Shown in pieces: positions 15,201-21,530 of a stretch of 21,545 bases of DNA (positions are counted from its first letter, which is position 1; the number at the start of each line of letters is the position of its first letter). Source of the stretch: Alphaproteobacteria bacterium. GTDB taxonomy: Bacteria; Pseudomonadota; Alphaproteobacteria; Rs-D84. The translations under genes were made by a program, and so were the position numbers. The stretch spans positions 1 to 21,545 of the forward strand of contig JAEEQU010000007.1 of assembly GCA_016285415.1 (NCBI GenBank). Reading direction: 5' to 3'. The notes beneath the pieces were generated by a model that worked only from the letters and a program-made list of their open reading frames with translations, had not been told where the DNA came from and searched no databases.

Positions 15201-15325
15201 CAATTGAACAGCATCGCAAACGCATAATGGCGGATGCGTTGATTGTTGAAATGACCCCTGGGGAAGCGGAACATTTTGACACCATAGAAGGTTATAACTT
15301 TGGAATATCAATACAAAAGGCATAA
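12281..15325 (+). CDS. ileS: Isoleucyl-tRNA synthetase, eukaryote-like type 2
   Basis: This class I synthetase charges tRNA-Ile, with CP1 editing of Val. From 12281 (1014 residues) it opens MAYKKTEPKVNFSELEREVL. The HIGH site appears as HWGH near residue 58, then GWDCHGLPAE. The editing domain carries WTTTPWTLPANSALAVNP near 225, and the KMSKS loop reads KFSKS near 590. These features and the length place it with type 2 (eukaryote-like) IleRS, a form associated with natural mupirocin tolerance, rather than the ~930-residue type 1. The C-terminal zinc cysteines of type 1 are not seen. GGAG at 12268-12271 supports this start; an in-frame extension to 12098 runs through the attenuator and is rejected. 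Confidence 0.95.
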   Translation: MAYKKTEPKVNFSELEREVLEFWRKDDTFHKSLEKTKMGEPFNFYDGPPFANGLPHWGHLGVSTIKDMVSRYKTMCGRYVERELGWDCHGLPAETAVEKQQGRTAKNIVAQDGIDAFCDMCRTSVTTYSNEWLRFVERIGRWVDGGDNYGYRTMDKNYMESVIWGLKQLYDKGLLYKDFKVNPYDWKLGTVLSNSEASSEYQDVVDDTVTVWFELENGERAIAWTTTPWTLPANSALAVNPKMKYVKMRHNDGHVYILAESRVSAYEKIFATSEKVGECTGADLVGLHYKPIFPYYTDLAQEGHGLYTIIPADYVSDGDGTGIVHIAPAYGEDDYWAAKAIDPKFPVILNVDDYGNFDNTVKDWAGENIFVANPKIIDWLRSNGILVKKDQHKHSYPFGPRSKEKLIYRATDAWYVDVPKIRDRLIEITKSETTWTSAGNRFMAWIENAREWGITRNRYWGVPLPIWEKDGKYKVFGSIAEIEEFFGVKIDDLHRPTLDKLTKDGWKRIPDVLDCWFESGSMPFAHLHYPFENKDLFEKKFPADYIIEANEQTRGWFYGLMVMAVALFDRAAFRVVSCNGIICDEQKRKFSKSLQNYVEPSEQLETYGADAIRLFIQGSNFMKSEPVGVDKEGKVFAEPIKTILTPLWNAYHFFTLYANAGNITAHDVTNEPARNVLDEYILAETNVLVDIANKSLSEYKPDIAVKEFVRFLDVLNNWYIRRSRARFWDEDNDAFNTLYTVLITVCRALAPFAPFISDYIYKNLTGNESVHLESYPTAQKYNAKIVTDMRRVQEIVSVGKQLREQYKLRNRLPLSKLTVAGGNAMEEYTNIIRDELNVKAVEWMDSASKVADSFIYLVTPKIGARLGGALREIIPAVKQGNYEIDGDKLVVGEYTLNSDEFENRLTIKDGVTGIALPDNTAVVILDTELNSELISEGLANDALRFIQDTRKTIGLDVSDRIKLTYTADLALSGAIEQHRKRIMADALIVEMTPGEAEHFDTIEGYNFGISIQKA

Positions 15326-15327
15326 AA

Positions 15328-15780
15328 ATGAAAAAAATACTTTTAATATGTGCGTTCTGTTTGGTTGTATTGGGGCGTTTTTGGTTATTGTCTGTTTTGG
15401 ACAAACCATGTGATGCATCGGGCACCGTTGAAATTGGCAATGTAGCCGTTACAGATAATTCGTATGTATCACAAAAATCGGACACAAAAACAACCAAGAC
15501 ATCAACAGCAACGCCAACCGTAGTAGCAACCGCAGCACCAACCGAAACCGCAAAGGTTCGCGTTATTGGATGCGGGGCAAGTTTTTCTTCGGAAAATACT
15601 AGGCGTATGGTAAACGGCAAAATAGTATCACAATACAGCGGCAAAACGATAATCACATGCAAATGTGATACGGATGCTTCTGTTATGGAAAAAACGGTTA
15701 CATACCAATATTCCGCAGAACCAGAAGATGTTGTTTTGGACTGTGATTCAAAGTGCGGGGAAATCTGCGCGAATAACTAA
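15328..15780 (+). CDS. Membrane-anchored or secreted Cys-rich protein, unknown
   Basis: The 150-residue protein begins MKKILLICAFCLVVLGRFWL, a signal peptide or signal anchor without a clear lipobox or AxA site. A Thr/Ala/Lys-rich low-complexity linker follows (about 50-75, KTTKTSTATPT). The C-terminal domain has many cysteines (IGCGAS, TCKCDTD, DCDSKCGEIC), compatible with disulfides in the periplasm. It starts two bases after ileS and ends two bases before nth, so it is within an operon. In many proteobacteria ileS is followed by lspA. This protein is not LspA: it is single-pass and lacks the catalytic aspartate context. I do not recognise a family. Confidence 0.8.
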   Translation: MKKILLICAFCLVVLGRFWLLSVLDKPCDASGTVEIGNVAVTDNSYVSQKSDTKTTKTSTATPTVVATAAPTETAKVRVIGCGASFSSENTRRMVNGKIVSQYSGKTIITCKCDTDASVMEKTVTYQYSAEPEDVVLDCDSKCGEICANN

Positions 15781-15782
15781 AC

Positions 15783-16430
15783 ATGATAACGCCACAGCGA
15801 TTTTTTGAAATTGTGCCGAAGAATCTGAATATGGATATTCGGTCTGAATTGGTCAGTACGAATGATTTCACTTTTGCTGTGGCGGTTATTTTATCGGCCC
15901 AGGCCACCGACAAAAAGGTGAACGAGGTTACACCTGCCCTATTCCGCATTGCACCAACACCGACCAAGATGTTGGCATTGGGGTTAGATGGGTTAAAAAA
16001 ACATATTAAGGTAATTTCATTTTTTAATAACAAGGCAAAAAATATAATCGCCCTTTCCGAACAATTGCGCGACATAAAAACGGACGGAGATAATTTTGTG
16101 TTCCCACCAAAATATCATAATCGTGATACACTTATGAAATTACCGGGAATTGGGCAGAAAACCGCAAATGTTATAATGAATGTGCTGTGGGATGCACCAA
16201 ATATCGGTGTTGATACACATGTATTTCGTCTGGCACATCGGTATGGTTGGGTTGATGATGGTGCGAATACGCCGGAAAAAGTTGAAACAGAATTATTAAA
16301 AAAGATTCCAAAAAAATACCATGCGATTGTAAATCATGTAATGGTGCTGTTTGGGCGATATACTTGCACCGCGTTGCGACCAAAATGTGAACAATGCCCC
16401 ATCGCCAAATGGTGCAATTATAAAAAATAA
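15783..16430 (+). CDS. nth: Endonuclease III (DNA glycosylase/AP lyase)
   Basis: Nth removes oxidised pyrimidines and nicks AP sites in base-excision repair. The 215 residues show AVILSAQATDKKVNEV near 33-48 and the helix-hairpin-helix LPGIGQKTANVIMN near 120, with its catalytic Lys. The catalytic Asp lies in IGVDTHVFRLAHR near 140. The C-terminal 4Fe-4S motif is C-x6-C-x2-C-x5-C (CTALRPKCEQCPIAKWC). Length is normal. It begins two bases after the previous stop with no close ribosome-binding site, so translation is probably coupled. A bidirectional terminator follows at 16431-16450. Confidence 0.95.
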   Translation: MITPQRFFEIVPKNLNMDIRSELVSTNDFTFAVAVILSAQATDKKVNEVTPALFRIAPTPTKMLALGLDGLKKHIKVISFFNNKAKNIIALSEQLRDIKTDGDNFVFPPKYHNRDTLMKLPGIGQKTANVIMNVLWDAPNIGVDTHVFRLAHRYGWVDDGANTPEKVETELLKKIPKKYHAIVNHVMVLFGRYTCTALRPKCEQCPIAKWCNYKK

Positions 16431-16455
16431 AAACCGGTATTCACCGGTTTATTTA
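16431..16455. terminator. Bidirectional terminator between nth and the reverse-strand orphan
   Basis: AAACCGGT (16431-16438) pairs perfectly with ACCGGTTT (16443-16450), with a four-base loop and flanking A and T stretches. It ends nth on the plus strand and, on the minus strand (stem then TTTTTATTTTTTA), the gene whose stop is at 16449; the stem overlaps that stop. Confidence 0.8.
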
Positions 16456-17234
16456 CTGCCTTTTTCAATTCCACGTAATGCCCATAACCGTTGTCTATCC
16501 GCATCGGACCATGATTTCTGAAGTTCTACCAAATGATTCACCAATCTGTTTATTAACACTTTTTGGTGATACAACAAAGGAATAAAATCAACCTTCTCTT
16601 TTTCTTTTTTATCGGTAACCCGATTGGTAGAAGAATCAAAGAACTTGCTGTTGCACGCCAATAGATTTATATAATAATTATGGGTTGTCGGACTTGAAAT
16701 AATTCTGAACACAGGTCTGTAATATTCGCTTACGACTTTGCTTTGATATGTTTGCTGATGTGCGAACGCATTATCTGGTTCACTAATTTTTATACTAAAC
16801 GCATCAGACAATAATAATTTTTTCAATTCCCTATATTGTTCGTTTCTGATATCAAAATCCTGACAGAATTCATACGTTGTGTCCAGACCGCGATAACCGT
16901 TTATAATATCGTCGCGAAAACTGCTAGCACTAGAATCAAAAAATGCTAGCACTTCTAATGACCCGAATTTTTTCAAGAAATTTGGATCTCGGTACAAATA
17001 ATGTACGATTGTTGGGTTCTTCGTATCTGCTTCTATTACAACACACGGGGTTCTTGTTGCGTCTTTGTGATAGATTTCTATAAATTCAGATGTTCTACAG
17101 AGTTTTTTATTAACATCTCTATCTTCAAATCTTATAACACCATAATCACGAGTGTTATGTAAACAGTTTGTTTTAAAGTTTTCATAATCATTATTTCTAA
17201 AACGGTTCCATGCGTTATATTCGGTTTCTGGCAT
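16449..17234 (-). CDS. Hypothetical protein (261 residues)
   Basis: I do not recognise this protein. It reads MPETEYNAWNRFRNNDYENF at the start and is soluble-looking, highly charged and Tyr/Phe/Asn-rich throughout. It has no signal peptide and no transmembrane segment. A C-terminal helical part reads HQKVLINRLVNHLVELQKSW. The frame opens at 17285, but AAAGGAG lies seven bases before the ATG at 17234 and the extension overlaps the promoter and mreB terminator, so 17234 is chosen. It has its own likely promoter (17258-17285) and sits on the mreB strand but beyond the mreB terminator. Base composition is somewhat more AT-rich than neighbours by eye, as for a lineage-specific gene. Confidence 0.75.
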   Translation of the reverse strand: MPETEYNAWNRFRNNDYENFKTNCLHNTRDYGVIRFEDRDVNKKLCRTSEFIEIYHKDATRTPCVVIEADTKNPTIVHYLYRDPNFLKKFGSLEVLAFFDSSASSFRDDIINGYRGLDTTYEFCQDFDIRNEQYRELKKLLLSDAFSIKISEPDNAFAHQQTYQSKVVSEYYRPVFRIISSPTTHNYYINLLACNSKFFDSSTNRVTDKKEKEKVDFIPLLYHQKVLINRLVNHLVELQKSWSDADRQRLWALRGIEKGSK

Positions 17235-17257
17235 TAAAAACTCCTTTGTTTCCGTAA

Positions 17258-17285
17258 AAATTAGCAAATATTGTTGGAAAATCAA
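17258..17285 (-). promoter_or_regulatory. Candidate promoter of the 261-residue orphan gene
   Basis: On the minus strand TTGATT (plus 17280-17285) and TAATTT (plus 17258-17263) with a 16-base spacer. It is immediately downstream of the mreB terminator stem, which fits independent transcription. Confidence 0.5.
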
Positions 17286-17288
17286 GCA

Positions 17289-17314
17289 AAAACACCGGCA
17301 TTTGCCGGTGTTTT
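17289..17314 (-). terminator. Terminator of mreB
   Basis: CACCGGC and GCCGGTG form the stem (17293-17299/17304-17310) around ATTT, with A and T runs extending the pairing, so it works in both directions. On the minus strand it ends mreB. Bases 17295-17319 are identical to 20969-20993 at the accC terminator. Confidence 0.88.
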
Positions 17315-17342
17315 ACTAACCACTTCCACTAACAACTAATCA

Positions 17343-18392
17343 CTAGTACATTGTCTGCAAGATGTGTTTGTTCTTGTCTAAACTGGATAGCATTTTACCA
17401 CTGCCCCTTGCTACGCAGGCCAATGGATTATCAACCAAGAATGCTGGCAATCCTGTCGCGGCACGAATGGCCGCATCAAGACCGCGTAACAATGAACCAC
17501 CACCGGTCATCGCGATACCCAAATCGGCGATATCGGCAGACAAATCTGGCGGTGTCAATTCCAACGCATGACGAACCGTATCAACAATTTTGGTTACGGT
17601 TTGGGACAGCGCCAATGCAATTTGTGATTCTGTGATAATAACTTCGCGTGGGGTTCCCGACAATAAATCACGACCTTTGACCTTCATGGTCATTTCATTT
17701 AATTTATCTTTTGGTGAAATTGCGGTTCCAATTGCCTTTTTAATTTCTTCTGCGGTGTTTTCACCAATCAGCAAGTTTTTATTCTTTTTAACAAATTCAA
17801 TAATATCCAAATCCATTTGATCGCCGGCGGTACGAATAGCATTTGAATATACGATTCCGCCCAATGACATAATCGCAACCTCGGTTGTTCCACCACCAAT
17901 ATCCAAAACCATAGAACCGCGTGGTTTTTCAACCGGCAGGCCTGCACCAATTGCGGCGGCGGTTGATTCTTCAACAATATAAACTTTGCGTGCACCGGCG
18001 GCATCGGCGGCTTCTTGAATAGCACGGCGTTCCACCTGTGTTGCACAGGATGGCACACATATAATAATAAGTGGTGCGGTCAGTGGACTGCGATGGTGAA
18101 CCTTGCGAATAAAATATTTAATCATTTCTTCGGCGACTTCAAAGTCCGCAATAACACCATCACGCAACGGACGCACCGCGGTAATCGTCCCAGGTGTACG
18201 CCCCAACATCTGTTTCGCCTCGGTCCCGACGGCAAGAATTTCTTTGCGCCCCAATAATCTATTTTCTGCAACCGCCACAACAGATGGTTCATTAAGGACG
18301 ATTCCGCGCCCCTTAACATAAATCAGCGTGTTTGCCGTGCCCAAGTCAATCGCCATATCTGCCGAGAAAAATTTCATTAACCAATTATACAT
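17343..18392 (-). CDS. mreB: Rod shape-determining actin-like protein MreB
   Basis: MreB forms membrane-bound filaments that direct lateral peptidoglycan synthesis. From 18392 the protein has 349 residues and reads MYNWLMKFFSADMAIDLGTANTLIY, with the phosphate-1 loop DLGTANT and an amphipathic N-terminus. VEESTAAAIGAGLP and the phosphate-2 loop LDIGGGTTEVA lie near 140-165, and the adenosine motif GIAMTGGGSLLRGLD near 290. AAGGGG precedes 18392; the longer frame to 18413 has no such site. A promoter lies at 18425-18453. It is followed by a terminator, so mreC and mreD are not in the same transcript here. Confidence 0.97.
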   Translation of the reverse strand: MYNWLMKFFSADMAIDLGTANTLIYVKGRGIVLNEPSVVAVAENRLLGRKEILAVGTEAKQMLGRTPGTITAVRPLRDGVIADFEVAEEMIKYFIRKVHHRSPLTAPLIIICVPSCATQVERRAIQEAADAAGARKVYIVEESTAAAIGAGLPVEKPRGSMVLDIGGGTTEVAIMSLGGIVYSNAIRTAGDQMDLDIIEFVKKNKNLLIGENTAEEIKKAIGTAISPKDKLNEMTMKVKGRDLLSGTPREVIITESQIALALSQTVTKIVDTVRHALELTPPDLSADIADLGIAMTGGGSLLRGLDAAIRAATGLPAFLVDNPLACVARGSGKMLSSLDKNKHILQTMY

Positions 18393-18424
18393 GTGTCGCC
18401 CCTTCGTATCCAATTTTCACCACC

Positions 18425-18453
18425 ACTATAAACGCCGATTTTTGAAAAATCAA
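18425..18453 (-). promoter_or_regulatory. Promoter of mreB
   Basis: On the minus strand TTGATT (plus 18448-18453) and TATAGT (plus 18425-18430) have a 17-base spacer. A near-perfect dyad GATTTTT-G-AAAAATC (18437-18451) overlaps the -35 and spacer, but its low complexity makes an operator role uncertain. Confidence 0.75.
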
Positions 18454-18480
18454 GCCACATGCGCGAAAATAGTTTTTCCT

Positions 18481-18507
18481 TTGACTTTATTTATAATTTG
18501 CTATTAT
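18481..18507 (+). promoter_or_regulatory. Candidate promoter of rnpA, giving a leaderless transcript
   Basis: TTGACT (18481-18486) and TATTAT (18502-18507) with a 15-base spacer. The -10 ends seven bases before the rnpA ATG, and no ribosome-binding site is present, so the mRNA may begin at the ATG. TATAAT at 18492-18497 is an alternative -10 but lacks a good -35. Confidence 0.5.
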
Positions 18508-18514
18508 TACCTCT

Positions 18515-18871
18515 ATGCGAGACACAATAAAAAGACATCAAGATTTTATAACCGCTGATACCGATCCATCGGCGCGTTCGGCATACTTTGTTGTTCGGGC
18601 CAAGAACGCCAAATTCCCCGATGATGCGCGTGTTGGGTTTGTCGCGACCAAGCGATCTTTTCGTCTTGCGGTTGACCGCAACCGTGCAAAGCGTCTGATG
18701 CGTGATTGGGCGCGATTTAACGAAGAACTGATGTTGCCAGAATATGATTATATTTTTATCGCAAATGCGCACATTTTGACGGCAACGCGCGAAATGGGGC
18801 GCAGCGCAATGGCCAAGGCATTGAACCATATTGCGCGTGATAGGGTTAAAAATGATAGCCAAAATTCTTAA
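18515..18871 (+). CDS. rnpA: Ribonuclease P protein component
   Basis: RnpA is the basic protein cofactor of RNase P, which trims the 5' leaders of tRNAs such as the two encoded here. The 118 residues show ARSAYFVVRAKNA, then RVGFVATKRSFRLAVDRNRAKRLMRDW (about 40-66). That segment contains the conserved KR and RNR motif of the RNA-binding helix. The YDYIFIANAHI strand follows. It is divergent from mreB and overlaps yidD by 20 bases, the usual coupling. rpmH (L34), the common upstream partner, is missing: the 100 bases before it hold only promoters. No Shine-Dalgarno is present. Confidence 0.92.
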   Translation: MRDTIKRHQDFITADTDPSARSAYFVVRAKNAKFPDDARVGFVATKRSFRLAVDRNRAKRLMRDWARFNEELMLPEYDYIFIANAHILTATREMGRSAMAKALNHIARDRVKNDSQNS

Positions 18872-19091
18872 ATTTCCACGTCATATTGGAATCGCAATGA
18901 TATGGTTTTACCAGCGATTTATATCCCCCGCTTTTGGCGGTCGGGCGGCGTGTCGGTTCACCCCAACATGCAGCGAATACGCAAAAATCGCGATTTTACG
19001 GTATGGCTTAATAAAGGGAACTTTTTTGGGAATCCGCAGAATTCTGCGGTGTCGGCCTGGCGGGGGCTTCGGTTTTGACCCTGTTCCTTGA
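18852..19091 (+). CDS. yidD: Membrane protein insertion efficiency factor
   Basis: YidD is a small inner-membrane-associated protein that assists YidC-dependent insertion. From 18852 it has 79 residues, with an N-terminal amphipathic or hydrophobic part (IGIAMIWFYQRFISPAF). The family core follows, CRFTPTCSEYAKIAILRYG, LKG-type loop and RILRCRPGGGFGFDPVP, with its three cysteines. The frame opens at 18831, but AGGG (18842-18845) supports 18852. It overlaps the end of rnpA. yidC, normally next, is absent. The stop codon overlaps the -35 of the accB promoter. Confidence 0.94.
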   Translation: MIAKILKFPRHIGIAMIWFYQRFISPAFGGRAACRFTPTCSEYAKIAILRYGLIKGTFLGIRRILRCRPGGGFGFDPVP

Positions 19092-19115
19092 CAATTCGCG
19101 GTTTTATGTTAGAAT
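19088..19115 (+). promoter_or_regulatory. Strong promoter of accBC
   Basis: A perfect TTGACA (19088-19093, overlapping the yidD stop) and TAGAAT (19110-19115) with a 16-base spacer. Transcription should start near 19122, about 34 bases before accB. Confidence 0.88.
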
Positions 19116-19155
19116 CTTGGTGATATAAAAGTAATTTTACAAAAGGATTTATAAA

Positions 19156-19602
19156 ATGTCATTTCGTGCAACCGTAGAATCCATGTCCAAGATTATGGAT
19201 GATATGGGGATAACAGAACTTGATTTGGAACGACAATTCTTGTTCGGGGTTTATCGCAAACATATACATTTATCAAAGCAAACGGCCACAGCGGTGGCAA
19301 TGCCAGCATTACCAATTTCTGAAAATGCAAAGCACACAACCAGTGAACCATCTGATGCAAATGCATCAGGTTATGCGTTGAAGTCGCCAATGGTTGGGGT
19401 CGCGTATCTTGCCCCAGAACCAGGCGCAAAACCATTTACCAAGGTTGGCGCACCGATTAAGGCGGGTGATACAGTTATTTTGGTAGAGGCCATGAAGACC
19501 TTTAATCCAATTAAATCTGACAAAGATGGTGTCGTTAAAGAAATATTGGTATCTGACGGTCAGGCCGTTGAATTTGATCAACCATTGATAATCATTGAAT
19601 AG
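19156..19602 (+). CDS. accB: Biotin carboxyl carrier protein of acetyl-CoA carboxylase
   Basis: AccB carries the biotin that shuttles carboxyl groups from AccC to AccA/AccD in the first committed step of fatty-acid synthesis. The 148 residues have an N-terminal helix, a short flexible linker (about 50-72) and a C-terminal biotinyl domain. That domain has KSPMVGVAYLAPEPGAKPF (the thumb) and the biotinylation site VEAMKTFN, with Lys about 114. The usual EAMKMMN is EAMKTFN here. AAGGA lies ahead of the start. It is followed eight bases later by accC and has its own strong promoter. Confidence 0.96.
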   Translation: MSFRATVESMSKIMDDMGITELDLERQFLFGVYRKHIHLSKQTATAVAMPALPISENAKHTTSEPSDANASGYALKSPMVGVAYLAPEPGAKPFTKVGAPIKAGDTVILVEAMKTFNPIKSDKDGVVKEILVSDGQAVEFDQPLIIIE

Positions 19603-19610
19603 TAAATATT

Positions 19611-20963
19611 ATGCCAAAAATAAAGAAAGTTTTAATTGCCAATCGCGGTGAAATTGCGCTGCGTGTCATTCGTGCGTGTCGCGATATGGGCATTCGTACA
19701 GTTGCCGTGTATTCAACGGCGGATCGTGGTGCAATGCATGTACAATTGGCGGATGAATCTGTGTGTATTGGTCCCGGACCATCAAAAGATTCATATCTTA
19801 ACGAATCCGCGATTTTGACGGCGGCATTATTGACCAATGCCGATGCGATTCACCCAGGGTATGGTTTTTTATCTGAACGCGCGGACTTTGTTCAAAAGGT
19901 TGAACAGCATGGCCTTATATGGATTGGGCCTGATGCGGCGATGATAAACAAAATGGGTGACAAGGTTAATGCAAAACAAACCGCAATGGAATGTGGATTG
20001 CCGGTTGTACCGGGGTCTGATGGTGCGGTTGATACAATAGAAGACGCATTAAAATGGGGTGAAAAAATTGGTTATCCTGTAATGTTAAAGGCGGCCGCCG
20101 GTGGTGGTGGTCGTGGTATGCGTCCAGTAATGAACGCCGACCAAATGGCCGAAGCATTTGAAGTTACCAAGAACGAGGCCCGCAGTGGTTTCGGTAATGA
20201 TACATTATATATGGAAAAATTGTTACTACATCCGCGTCATATCGAATTTCAGGTTCTTGGCGATAAACATGGCAATGTTGTGATATTTGGTGAACGTGAT
20301 TGTTCGTTGCAACGCAAAAATCAAAAGGTCATGGAAGAATGTCCGGCGGCGGCACTGACCCAGAAACAACGCGATGATATGATAGAAATCTGTAAAACCG
20401 CGGCCAAGAAAATGGGCTATACAAATGCCGGAACATTTGAATTCATGTATGAAAATGGCAAATTTTATTTCTTGGAAATGAATACGCGTCTGCAGGTTGA
20501 ACATCCGGTAACAGAAATGGTGTATGGTGTTGATTTGGTTCGCGAACAAATTCGTATTGCGGCGGGTGAAAAGTTAGGATACACCCAATCAAATGTTATT
20601 CCGCATGGTCATGCAATTGAATTTAGAATAAATGCCGAAGACCCCGAAACATTTGTGCCCTGCCCCGGCAAGATTTCACTGTATGCGCCATCAGGTGGTT
20701 TGGGGGTTCGTGTGGATAGTGCGGTTTATACCGGATATACAATTCCACCAACATATGATTCTATGATTGCAAAATTGATTGTTCATGCGCAATCGCGTTC
20801 GGCATGTATTATGCGTGCAGAACGTGCGTTGGACGAATTTGTTATAGAAGGTGTGAAAACAACAATTCCTTTGCAAAAGAAATTATTAAATAACCGCGAT
20901 GTCAGAACATTGAATTTTGACAATCATTGGCTAGAAGGGTATTTGAATAAAGAAACAAAATAA
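19611..20963 (+). CDS. accC: Biotin carboxylase subunit of acetyl-CoA carboxylase
   Basis: AccC uses ATP and bicarbonate to carboxylate the biotin of AccB. The 450-residue ATP-grasp enzyme starts MPKIKKVLIANRGEIALRVI. IHPGYGFLSE lies near 83 and the ATP loop KAAAGGGGRGMR near 160-171. The HIEFQVLGDKHGNVVIFGERDCS segment runs around 208-230, followed by EMNTRLQVEHPVTE near 288-301. Length and order are typical. It is the second gene of accBC and is followed by a terminator (20963-20988) shared with the convergent sspB. The FabD and FabG genes in this window act downstream in the same pathway. Confidence 0.97.
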   Translation: MPKIKKVLIANRGEIALRVIRACRDMGIRTVAVYSTADRGAMHVQLADESVCIGPGPSKDSYLNESAILTAALLTNADAIHPGYGFLSERADFVQKVEQHGLIWIGPDAAMINKMGDKVNAKQTAMECGLPVVPGSDGAVDTIEDALKWGEKIGYPVMLKAAAGGGGRGMRPVMNADQMAEAFEVTKNEARSGFGNDTLYMEKLLLHPRHIEFQVLGDKHGNVVIFGERDCSLQRKNQKVMEECPAAALTQKQRDDMIEICKTAAKKMGYTNAGTFEFMYENGKFYFLEMNTRLQVEHPVTEMVYGVDLVREQIRIAAGEKLGYTQSNVIPHGHAIEFRINAEDPETFVPCPGKISLYAPSGGLGVRVDSAVYTGYTIPPTYDSMIAKLIVHAQSRSACIMRAERALDEFVIEGVKTTIPLQKKLLNNRDVRTLNFDNHWLEGYLNKETK

Positions 20964-20988
20964 AAATGCCGGCATTTGCCGGTGTTTT
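20963..20988. terminator. Bidirectional terminator between accC and sspB
   Basis: A stem GCCGGC/GCCGGT (20968-20973/20978-20983) with G-U pairs is extended by A-T pairing, loop ATTT, then TTTT. On the minus strand the stem is followed by TTTTTA. Bases 20969-20993 are identical to the mreB terminator at 17295-17319. Confidence 0.85.
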
Positions 20989-21009
20989 ACTAATTATTAA
21001 CCAGTAACA

Positions 21010-21480
21010 CTATTCGCTTTTTCTTCTTTTTCTGAATTCATCCAATGATACAACGCGACCGGTGTCTGGTATTGTGTCGCCTGTGCCTTCCAGTGGTAAT
21101 TCTATATCATTATCTGGTGCCGATTGTTCCGGTCTTTTGCGGAACGATAACATAAAGTCAACCGATGGATCTTTAAAATCAACCAATGCCGAAAATGGAA
21201 CGCGAATAAAGAACGGGCGACCATCAAATGTTAACTGCACACCGAATTCTTTGTCGGATACATGTAAATTATTATATGAATATTGCAATACGATTGTCAT
21301 AACATCAGGATAACGTATACGCAGGAAATCGGGCAATACAACCCCTGCATCATGTGTGCGAAATGTTATATAAAAATGCATCCCATCGCCAAGTCCGTTT
21401 ATCTGGGCATAAATCAGCGCTTCGCGAACGACGGATTTAAGTGCGTTATCCAACAACGATTGATAATCTATTTTTGCCAT
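21010..21480 (-). CDS. sspB: ClpXP adaptor SspB, alphaproteobacterial type
   Basis: SspB delivers ssrA-tagged and other substrates to the ClpXP protease. The 156 residues match the alphaproteobacterial form. The N-terminal helix is MAKIDYQSLLDNALKSVVRE and the dimer/substrate-groove strands contain GMHFYITFRTHDAGVVLPDFLR. LTFDGRPFFIRVPFSALVDFKDPSVDF follows. An acidic disordered linker (about 118-140) leads to a C-terminal VVSLDEFRKRRK motif, which is expected to dock on the ClpX N-domain. It is one of the better lineage indicators here. GAAGAAAAG precedes the start and a promoter is visible at 21501-21530. Confidence 0.92.
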   Translation of the reverse strand: MAKIDYQSLLDNALKSVVREALIYAQINGLGDGMHFYITFRTHDAGVVLPDFLRIRYPDVMTIVLQYSYNNLHVSDKEFGVQLTFDGRPFFIRVPFSALVDFKDPSVDFMLSFRKRPEQSAPDNDIELPLEGTGDTIPDTGRVVSLDEFRKRRKSE

Positions 21481-21500
21481 CTTTTCTTCATTTGCGTCAG

Positions 21501-21530
21501 ATTATATTACTTATTCCCCCATCAGTGCAA
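21501..21530 (-). promoter_or_regulatory. Promoter of sspB
   Basis: On the minus strand TTGCAC (plus 21525-21530) and a perfect TATAAT (plus 21501-21506) with an 18-base spacer; start expected near 21494, leaving a leader of about 14 bases. Confidence 0.75.

Noticed and set aside
15114..15662. 182-residue reverse-strand frame over ileS and the Cys-rich gene
   Set aside because: It overlaps two better supported genes, has no ribosome-binding site, and reads as a shadow of the forward frames.
18437..18451. Dyad GATTTTT-G-AAAAATC in the mreB promoter as an operator
   Set aside because: It is low-complexity A/T sequence in an AT-rich genome, so chance is a sufficient explanation.
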